Shown here piece by piece: positions 55,570 to 64,000 of a stretch of DNA of 64,000 bases. Position 1 is the stretch's first letter. Every line of letters begins with the position of its first letter. The DNA is from Rhodosporidiobolus odoratus (lineage: Eukaryota > Basidiomycota > Microbotryomycetes > Sporidiobolales > Sporidiobolaceae). The stretch is from positions 1,054,001 to 1,118,000 of the forward strand of contig JAOANU010000006.1 in NCBI GenBank assembly GCA_034387635.1. Direction: 5' to 3'. Position numbers and translations under genes: made by a program. The notes under the pieces were generated by a model that saw only the letters and a program-made list of their open reading frames with translations, had not been told where the DNA came from and made no database searches.

Positions 55570-58500
55570 CTACTTGTGCCACTCCAACCCCATACTCTGC
55601 GCCACAAATCCACTGTAGTAAAGGCGCACGAAGCGCTCCGTTAGCGCTGTAATCATCGGCGGAAGCGACGGGAACAAGAAAGGGAGAAAGAGAAAGGCGC
55701 GAGAAGGAGAGGAAACATACTACTTGTCCACGGCCTCCTCAATCTTCTTCTCCGTACTCTGCGCGCCGCAACCAGAAACATCAGCCTTCCTCGGTGAACG
55801 AAAGATGAGCAGGTCAGAAGGTCTCGAGACATACCTTTCCAGCTCCATGCCCACTCTTCGTATCCACCCTCAACAACAACGGGTGAGGGTTGTCTGCGAG
55901 TTTGTACTGCAACTCGGCGGCGTGCTTGAACGAGTGAAGGGGGACGACGCCTGAGAGGACATGCACCGGGAGGTCGGAGGATGAGGAGCAGGTGGAGAGG
56001 CACGGAAAGTCAGTCAGGCTCAAAGGCAAAAGATGGAAAAGGCTGGAACGCAGGAAGAGCCTGCGATTGTGAGGTTGCAGAGAGAATAACGGTGAGAAAC
56101 GTACGGTCATCGTGGTCTGCCGTCAGCAGCATCGTAGGCGGGTAAGGCTTCTGGCTCGGGTCCACGTTGTGAAGGGGGGAGTAGCTGCATGTCAGGCCAA
56201 CAGCGAAGCAGCGTGAGTGTTCAACTTGAATCGAGGTTGAGCGTGCCAGAGGTACTAGAGGAGGTACGAGAGAAGCATACGCATAAAGGTAGTCAAACCC
56301 TTCCGGCTCATCCGAGCTACCATAGTCAGCTGTCCAGGCGCGACCGATGGTGAAGCGCTGTATTGATGACGTACTGCCTTCAGCTCAAGCGGTCCAAATT
56401 GAAGTTCGACAGGGGAGCACGCACGTGGAACCTCAGCATGTCGAGCACACCGACATCTGCGATTGCTGCGCCAAAGAGTTCCGGAGCTTGGTTGACGCAG
56501 GCGCCGACGAGGAGACCTGCACCAGATGGAGGAGGGCGAATATAAGTCACGACATACATTCTGCCGTGCACCACCAGCTGGAGTAGCGAAGCGAACGTAA
56601 CGAAGCGAGAAGACGTACCTCCATTACTCCCTCCACTAATAGCCACCTTATCCTTGGCAGCAAACCCTTCCGAATGAAGGTATTTTGCCGCCCACTGGAA
56701 GTCATCAAACACATTCTGCTTGCGATCTTTGGTTCCAGCTTCGTGCCAGGTTTCTCCGTATTCGTCCCCGCCACGGATATTGGCCACGCTGATGGGCAGC
56801 AAGGTATCAATGAGTGACTAGGAAGGCGCAGGGACCAACGGGAATCGGGGAAGGGCAGGAGGGTGGGACGCACGCTAAGACGCCCTTGTAGTGCTTGATC
56901 CAAGTCATGAGGGAGGGCGAGAAGAACGGCGTGAGGGCGTGACTGAATCCGCCATAGCCATAGAGGATTGCAGGGGCAGTCCCATCCTTGTTTACGCTAT
57001 AGAAGGTCCACAGCAACATCAGTGTCAGTCTCGGCAAAGTGTCATACAAGGCCACAGCAGAGAAAGAAGGAGCAAAACGTACTCTTTAGCCCTAGTCACA
57101 AACATCGGCACCCTAGTCCCATCCTTACTCTCGTAAAACACCTGTTCGCTGACAAACTCATCCGAGCTGAGCCCTCCGACCCTCGCTTCCCGGTACAAAG
57201 CCTCCTGGCCCGCCACCTTGCCGACCGCAGAGTCGGTAGTAAAATCGTATCGGTAGACTGAACCGGGCGAGGTGAACCCGCTCATACTGCACACGTGCGA
57301 CGTAGCGTGTTAACATCGGTAGCTCAAAAAGATTTCAAGCGGGGAAAACCGCGATGACGAGACGAACCTGAACCAAAACTCCGCATCCTTCCTCCTCCCC
57401 GCCAACCCATCAATCCCTCCAATCTTCCCCTCCGCCAACCTCTTGACCTTCTTCCCCGTCTCGAGTTCATACAACCAAAGCTCATCTTTGACATCGACGG
57501 AGTAGATCAGGATGAGAGCGTTTTGGTTTGAGATGTGGGCGGAGGTTAGGGGAGAGGTAGGGTTGTGAGGGATCAGGTCGCGGAAGCCCTGCAGGTATGG
57601 AGCGGGAGACCGGAGCGATGGAGAGGGAAAGAAGAGACAATGTCAGCAAGAATAGTCGCCGTATCAGCGGATCAAGCAGGACGAAAGGGGAAAGCGGACC
57701 TCCTCCGGTTTCTCCAAATCCCACTCAACAATCTTGTAATTACTACTTCCTCCCTCATTCGTATAGAAGTAGAACCTACTCCCATCATTCCCGATATCGG
57801 CCCAGTATTCTCCCCAAGTATCGATCAACTTGTTCCACTTCAGGTGGGGACCGATCCCGACCGAGGCGTTGTGCGGGTCTTGGAGGTCGCAGATCCAGAG
57901 AAGGTTGGAACGGGCAGTATCGCGTGAGGAAGTCATGACTAGGTAACGACCGCTGTATTTGGGGAGATTAAAGGTGGTGGGGTTGACCGGCGAAAGAAAA
58001 GGAAAGCAGGAACCGAAGAATCAGTCAAGCGATTCACTACCTCACCACTAGCACCGCTGTAATTGAGACTGCGATGGGACTGGTGTGCCGACGGAACTGG
58101 AGGGACAAAAGACACGCACTCCTCCGTACCACTCGCACCGAACATCCATTCAGGGTGCTCGGGGTCTTTGTGGACAAGCACGTCCTCCGACTGAGGCGTA
58201 CCGACGCGGTGGTAGTAGAGCTACAAGCGCATGCCGGGGACATGGAGCGAGGTCAGTCACATAAGATTCTGTTAGCAAAGATAGGAAGGGCAGGAATGCA
58301 AGAAAAGCAAACGCACCATTCCATTCAAATCCACCTCCGTCTCGGTTCCAGCCTTGTCCTCTTCAACTCCACCATGTTCTTTCCTTTCCGCGAACCGTTG
58401 GTAGAAGAAGCCTTTACTGTCAGCGGTCCAACCTATGCCGGAGAATTTGACGAAACGCAGTTCGTCAAGGGGGAGGCGACCGGGGTCTTGACCGATTTCT

Positions 58501-59455
58501 TGAGTCGTAGAGTGGGGAGAAGTGGTGGGGCGGACGTAGAGAGTTGACCAGTCGGAGCCCTGTAGTGCGATAGGGGTAGAACGGATCGAGGTTAGAACGA
58601 CAATCGATCGGGACATTGTCGTTCTTCTTCACTACGAACTGAAAGGAGGACGAGAAAGAAGAGATCTCAAACGCACCGACCTCGACAACCCGTAAGCCCA
58701 CCACTTCCCATCCTCCGAGAACGAGCTCATACTCCGGCTAACGCTTCCATCTTTGCTCAACAAGTTCGGGTCAAAGAAGAGTTCACCGCCGGGGTGACCA
58801 TCTTTGGGAGTTTGAGTTTCTTGACCGACCGGGAAGCGGTAGATAGAGGGTTGCTGCGAAGTGAGCGATGGGAGGATCAGGGTCAGCGCGCGGTAGAGGA
58901 AGGAACACGAAGGAGAACTTGGAGGCGTACGGCTTGTAGACCGGAGTTGTAGGTGAAGTAGTAGTGGCCGTCTCCCTTGAGCGAAGGGCATGAGACTGTC
59001 CGAATGAGAGAGAGCGAGACCGGTCAATTGTAGGGCCGTCTCGGCTTGCGCACGAAGGAAAAGAGGGAGAAAAAGAAGATCCGCGTACACCTCGCATAGT
59101 CCCAATTCTTCCTCAGTTCTTCCGAGTACTCCTTCCTGTCCTTGTACTGATCCAAATACTTCCTCGTAAACTCGCCCTGATCCTTGACAAACTGCTTTGT
59201 CTCGTCTGAATCGGGTTCGTGCAGCCAGACGTAGGGGTCGGCAACCTCGACTTTGCCATGTCTGGCGGAGGTAAAGGTTTCTACTGCATCGCATCGTCGT
59301 GCTTGAGGATACTGGTTGGTAGTAAAAGGAGTTGAAGGTGCCATAGTGAGGGATGAAGTGGAGTGTTGACGGAGGGGAAAGTGGAGATGAGATGTGGGAC
59401 GTTGACGAGTGGCTTGTACAAGGTTGAGCCTGTTGAATGGACGAGGTAGTAGCAT
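55570..59455 (-). CDS. Prolyl oligopeptidase (serine peptidase family S9A)
   Basis: Cleaves after proline in short peptides. About 15 exons. Two in-frame ATGs exist: 59455 ([20 protein letters not shown], basic, presequence-like) and 59344 ([20 protein letters not shown]), which matches the usual cytosolic start. The propeller-side exons include [60 protein letters not shown] and [20 protein letters not shown]. The catalytic domain has [31 protein letters not shown] and [11 protein letters not shown] with the nucleophile Ser, [20 protein letters not shown], then [10 protein letters not shown] with the Asp and [12 protein letters not shown] with the His. The tail across the last intron ([17 protein letters not shown]) ends at 55570-55572. 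The complete triad shows an active enzyme. Confidence 0.94.
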
Positions 59456-59682
59456 TCACTGCTATGTCTGTACAAGCTTGTGCAAGTCAATCTAGAATAC
59501 GAGACGAGTTGAGGGAAAGTGTCAGCAAATGATCAACCTCGTTTACACCCCTCGCTTGCTTCTAAACGCCTATCTGACTCGATAGAACGCCTTGCACGGC
59601 TGGTTTCTACCGCCCGAGCCGAGGACCGCTTCCCCCACCGTTGCTCGCGTTCCCTTTCGAGGTCACCAACTTCGCTGGCAAC

Positions 59683-61688
59683 ATGGTCCTCATCGATGGC
59701 ATCAAATACGCCTGCCAGTCCTGCATAAAGGGTCACAGGTCATCAAAGTGTACACACAATGACCGGCCACTCCAGGAGATCAAGAGTCAGTCTCCCTCTT
59801 CTTTTCCCTCTCTGATCCCCCTCTCGTTTCCTGGGTCGAGGCACTCACACTTTCCGTCCTGTCTGAACAGAGAAGGGCAGACCAACGAGTCAATGTACGC
59901 ACTGTAGGGAGCTGCGAAAGACAAAGAGCGTGCATGGCAAGTGCGAGTGCGCTGCAAAAGGAAAAGAAGGTCTGTCGACTTTTTCTCTTTCTGCTGGGCC
60001 TCGCCGCTTCATAAGTCCATACTGACCCATACATTCTCGCCCGGACTCCCATGAACTCGACGTAGACTCGCCTGCACCACGGCTCCTCCCTAACGGGCTT
60101 TCCGACGCTATGCTTCTCGTCTCCCTCGCCGAACACGAAGTAGGCAGCGGCGAAGCGTCTGGCTCACGCGCGAGCACCTCCAAGGCGTCGGCAAGTACGA
60201 GTGCTTCTGGCGGTACGTCTGTGCCGGCCCAACCTCCTTTCCTTACAGTACCTAAACTCTCGGAATCTGGACGCAGTAACTCGCCTTCTCAACCCTTGCA
60301 ACTGCCTCAAAGGCGGCAAATGCACTTGCTGCTCCGTTGAGCCGTCGATACCAGCGAAGAAGCGATTCTCGGGAGGTACAACGAAATCCATCGCTTCGTC
60401 CGGCTCTTCCTCAGGCCCGCTATCCGCACGTACCGCAGGCGCAGGCGCCAGCAGCTGTTGCAGTTCCTCACCCTCGACATCAAATATCGCTTCTCCGCCC
60501 TTGCAACTCCAGTCGCTGCCCCTGCCTCCCTCTGCACCCTCAACCTCTTCGTGCTGCTCTACCTCATCCCAACCCAACTCTTCCTCCCATCCTCTCGCGA
60601 CCATTCCCTCCCTTGCCCTTCCACCTCTCCCTTCACCTCCTCCGCCAGCCCCTCTCCTCTTCACCCCCGCCACGCACGGCACCTCCTCCTGTTTCTGCGG
60701 TCCAACCTGTTCCTGTTCCGGTTGCGTGGTGCACGATCCGATGAATCGCAAGAGACCGGCCGAAGGAGCAGAAGGAGGGGATGGATGTGGAGGTGGGGGG
60801 TGTAGGTGTGGGATGCCGGGTGGGGGAGGGGGCTGTGGGGGGAAGAGGAATAGAGTAGAGAGGGGGAAAGAAGAGGGGGAACTGAAGAAAGGGTGTTGCG
60901 GGAGTGGGGGAGGGAAGCAGAAGAAGGGGAAGGGGAAAGCGCGGGCGGAGAATGCAGGGACGGGAACCCGGGAAGATGAGCCAGAAGAGGATGAAGGTCA
61001 CGATTCAGGCGATTCAGGCGTGCACCTTCCAGCCTTGTGGACGCTCGCGGCGACGGCGGAGGAAGCTGTCAATTCAACCATGACCATGACGGTGAATGAG
61101 TATATCGCTGGCCGACCATTGCCCAGTTTGCGCAGTTTGTGGCCTGCACTATCGACTACGGCGTCAACGGACCTTCCTCCCTTCTCCGCCGCCGAGTCAC
61201 CTTCATCCTCCGCATCATTTTACTCGACAACAGCGCAATTCGCTGAGTTACCAGTCACAGCTACGACATCCGCGCCAGCAACGAATCTCCCACTACCTTC
61301 ATCCACCTATCTCTCTGCCCCCGAATCCGCCGGCTGCCCCCACCTATACTCCTACTCCACCCCCGAAGACGCCTTTGCACCTCCCTGTTCAGATCTCCTC
61401 CTCTCGACTTCCGCGGATGCATCTGCAGACGACGATCAAGACTTGGAGGAAGGATGCGCTTGTAGCGCTGAATGTGGGTGTAGGAGAGGGCTGGTCGCCC
61501 GGGAGGTAGGGATGGAGCAGGAGCAAGTGGGGGTAGAGGATGTTGATGCAGAGGGGGAGACGGATGAGGAGTGGCTAGGCGTTTCTGATGGCGGAGCGAA
61601 GAGTAGGGAGAAGGAAGACAAGGATGAGGAGGAGAGGGTGAGATTGAATGAAGTGGCAGAGAGGGCGGCGATGGGGTTATTCGGATGA
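59683..61688 (+). CDS. Copper-fist transcription factor (Cuf1/Mac1/Ace1 type)
   Basis: Copper-responsive DNA-binding regulator. The ATG at 59683 begins the canonical copper fist MVLIDGIKYACQSCIKGHRS, then SKCTHNDRPLQEIK, joined across an intron to KKGRPTSQCTHCRELRKTKS and VHGKCECAAKGKE. This has the zinc-site Cys/His set and the (R/K)GRP minor-groove motif. After further introns, the last exon (from about 60260) has four Cys clusters: CNCLKGGKCTCC, CFCGPTCSCSGCVVH, a Gly-rich CRCGMPGGGGGCGG segment, and CACSAECGCRRG. The second fits the C-x-C-x3-C-x-C-x2-C-x2-H copper-sensing motif of Cuf1-type activators of copper uptake. Acidic and Ser-rich stretches follow. Stop TGA at 61686-61688. Activator rather than metallothionein-type repressor logic is inferred from that motif. 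Confidence 0.9.
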
Positions 61689-61995
61689 TGCATTCGCTTC
61701 TACGTTGATGGGACATTGGGGGAAGTGAACGGGAAAGTCGGCAGAGGACGGGGCATAATGGCAGGCGGGTTTTCTTTCTCACCACTCTCCCATTTCTACT
61801 CTTGTTCGCGTCTGTTTGTCTCGTCTGTTCGCCTCCCTGGGTCGTCAGTACATTCTGTGGTTCGCCGTGACCTTGTTGCTATATTAGTCCCATTCCTTGG
61901 CACGTTCCCGCGGACCAACGGATGTCCTCGACAAGTCCGGAAGCGTCAGGAGGACCCGTCCTGCTCTCGTTGTCGATTTCCTGGCTCAGTCAAAC
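61689..61995. other. Spacer between the copper-fist gene and DUF1399 paralogue B
   Basis: 307 bp between a 3' end and a 5' end on the same strand. It must hold the promoter of paralogue B. The GCGAGAAT motif found upstream of paralogue A was not seen here. Confidence 0.55.
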
Positions 61996-64000
61996 ATGAC
62001 GAGCATTTTGAGCCGCATTAGCACAAGCACCAGCGAAGCTCCTCCTCCCCCCTACACCTCTCAAGACCCAAACACTCCCCCACCTTTGATCAACTTTCCC
62101 ACTTCTTACCGTGTAGGGAAGGGTCAAGCAACCTTCACCAACGTACACGAGCTCAAGCTTCACCTCAAAGTCCTCGCTGCCTTCTATCAGCTACGCCAGA
62201 ACGTCGAAGCCGATTCGGGAGGTTGGGCGGGACATCTCGAACCGAAAGCGAGGTGGAGTTGTTTCGTCAATGTCGCCGTGGGTCGATTGGCGGACTTGGT
62301 CAAGGACATGACTGGGTCGTATCTGGACCCTGTGCCGGTTTTGCCGCTGGATGTTATGCTCGTCTTGCATGCTTATCAACTCAATCCTGGGTGCGCACTT
62401 TTTCTGTTTCCTCCTTTGAACCTTCTGAATGTTCCGCTTAACAATTGTCGCAGACGCTACGAAGAGGACTGCCTACGCTCGATACCCCTGCTTGGGCGCC
62501 TTCGAGGGTGGGTACTCGAGCACGGCGTGGGTTTTTCTTTTTTCTTTCTTCCGCTTTCCTGTATTCACACTCGCTCCCTGTATTCAGTCAAAGACGATCG
62601 ACGAGGACACACTGGCACAACTCGTCGACGAGGCTGATGAGACGGCTTGGCTGCGCCTCACTAAGACCTGCTTCGACCCTTATCGAAACTTTACCGAGAC
62701 GAAGGGTTGCCTTGTCCTAGATCCCAAGACTTCCACGTCTTACACGATACGTCAGTCCCTCGAATACTCTTTGACTGCTTCGCCTTGCCTGGCTACTTAC
62801 TCAGTGCCTCGCCGGTTTCGATATGCAGCCTGGATCAATGAGGAAGGAACCGGCTACGCTCAGCAAGGCTTTTCGTTTGCCGGCCCTCGTAGTGAAGTCT
62901 GGACACACGAGTGGCTTGGCATCCTGAAGCTCGCAGGAGATATGTACGCCACTCATGACTTCCCTGCCCGCGTCCTCGCGTACGTTTGCGTCCGTCTTTT
63001 CCTCCTGCATCTCCCGGCCTACCGTCTTTCTTTTTACTTCTTTGCGCCGAACGCCTCCGAATGACCCTAGATGTACTTCTTCCTCAGAGGAACGATCCAA
63101 ACCCCTTACGTCTCGACCAAGACCCGCCGTTCAATGTTCGTCGCTCACAAAGTTCGAAACCTAATGCCGGTCAAGTACTCAAGCTCGGCGCACGATCTCG
63201 CCAACATGATGGGAGGCAACCGAAAGGGTGCGAGAGTGACGCTCACACTCGCGTTGGGGAAGAAGAACCAAAAAGGGGTGGATACTATCCTTTCTTGCTA
63301 TACGAGGGGAGAACCTTTTTCACTTGATCTGGCGATGGCGGCGAGTTCCTTTCTTCTTTCTTCTCCTCGGCGTCCCTCGCTCTGTCGACTGACTGACTGT
63401 CTAGGAGCAGGTCCTTCGTCAAGGCACCTTCATCGATAAGATGCATAACCTCGGTTGGTTGGATCCGTCCCGCTTCGAGTCGGACGATACCCTCCTCAAC
63501 CGCTCGGTGGCTCGGTATCACGCATTCATGGACCTCCTCTCAAGCTCATCCTCAATGTTCTGCGTACCCACACTGGACATCGTGAGCTTACACTCCCTAC
63601 TCTTGTCGGTCTGCCCAAGTATCGTGTCTGATCGCTGATCTCCCACCGACGACTCTGCTGCTGGATTATGCAGGACCTCGCCTGGCACACGCATCAGCTC
63701 ACGCGCCGCTATGACGTCGACATCTGCCGGTACGTCGGTCGATTCGTTGACCATGACGACAAAGTCGAAGAAAACGCTCTGGCGACCGGGTTCGACAATA
63801 CCGCGAGAGCCTGGCAGGTACCTTTTTTCGCCCTCTCGGCACCACTTGACATGTCCTGACGAAGCTTCATCTGATGTCGGTGACTGGCAGGTTCGCTTTG
63901 AGGTCCCCTACTTCAGCTGCGGCTGTCCCCCGCCCCCTCCGCCTGCGTCGCTCTCGCGCTTGACTTCCCGCCTCTCCTCGCGTCAGTCCTGCGCTTTCCC
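61996..64000 (+). CDS. DUF1399 / glycine-rich-domain-containing protein (paralogue B, 3' truncated by window)
   Basis: Start MTSILSRISTSTSEAPPPPY at 61996. Same block order and intron positions as paralogue A: INFPTSYRVGKGQATFTNVH, VPVLPLDVMLVLHAYQLNPG, SKTIDEDTLAQLVDEADETA, CFDPYRNFTETKGCLVLDPK, AAWINEEGTGYAQQGFSFAG, SSAHDLANMMGGNRKGARVT, VLRQGTFIDKMHNLGWLDPS, DLAWHTHQLTRRYDVDICRY, FVDHDDKVEENALATGFDNT, then across an intron VRFEVPYFSCGCPPPPPPAS. The frame is still open at the window edge, so the Gly-rich tail is not seen. No disabling change is visible, so both copies appear functional at sequence level. Its orientation is opposite to paralogue A. Biochemical function is unknown. Confidence 0.85.

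Overview
The window is nuclear DNA from a GC-rich basidiomycete yeast, most likely the Rhodotorula/Rhodosporidium group (Pucciniomycotina, Microbotryomycetes). The reasons are dense genes on both strands, many short GT..AG introns (about 40-90 nt), genes split into 2-15 exons, and clear fungal families: a Zn2Cys6 regulator, a copper-fist regulator, carboxy-muconate cyclase, and F-box/LRR families. Placement to genus is inference. Gene spans below run from start codon to stop codon including introns. Exon joins were read by eye from splice consensus and protein continuity.

Layout. 0.5-13.5 kb is a compact housekeeping block: BST1 GPI inositol-deacylase (+), SSS1/Sec61-gamma (-) divergent from BET2 geranylgeranyltransferase beta (+), a mitochondrial PPR protein (-), a U1A/U2B''-type spliceosomal protein (-) and VTA1 of the ESCRT/Vps4 system (-). 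13.9-21 kb holds a broken F-box gene, a carboxy-cis,cis-muconate cyclase (+), a decayed SNF2-helicase fragment (-) and SHY1/SURF1 (-). 22.4-29.3 kb has an amino-acid permease and a Zn2Cys6 transcription factor (both +). 30.5-36 kb has two uncharacterised genes, one interrupted by a stop, a frameshifted F-box gene (-) and a membrane RING-H2 E3 ligase (+). 36.4-40.1 kb is a tandem pair of alpha/beta-hydrolase-fold genes (-), one decayed. 40.8-44.3 kb has an intact F-box gene (-) and a broken one (+). 44.6-48 kb is APC2 (-). 48.4-49.4 kb has a second SNF2 relic in opposite orientation and an LRR scrap. 49.6-64 kb has two inverted paralogues of a DUF1399/glycine-rich-domain family at either side of an FAD monooxygenase, a prolyl oligopeptidase and a copper-fist regulator.

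The genes do not form one pathway cluster. The most unusual content is (1) a graveyard of F-box/LRR genes, with three of four full-length copies carrying stops or frameshifts plus a scrap; (2) two inverted, degenerate SNF2-helicase copies 30 kb apart that share an intron position; (3) a hydrolase family whose nucleophile elbow reads GEGVHG with no Ser; (4) the inverted DUF1399 pair; and (5) a cluster of GCGAGAAT motifs upstream of one DUF1399 gene. No convincing tRNA, rRNA, transposon terminal repeat or CRISPR array was seen.
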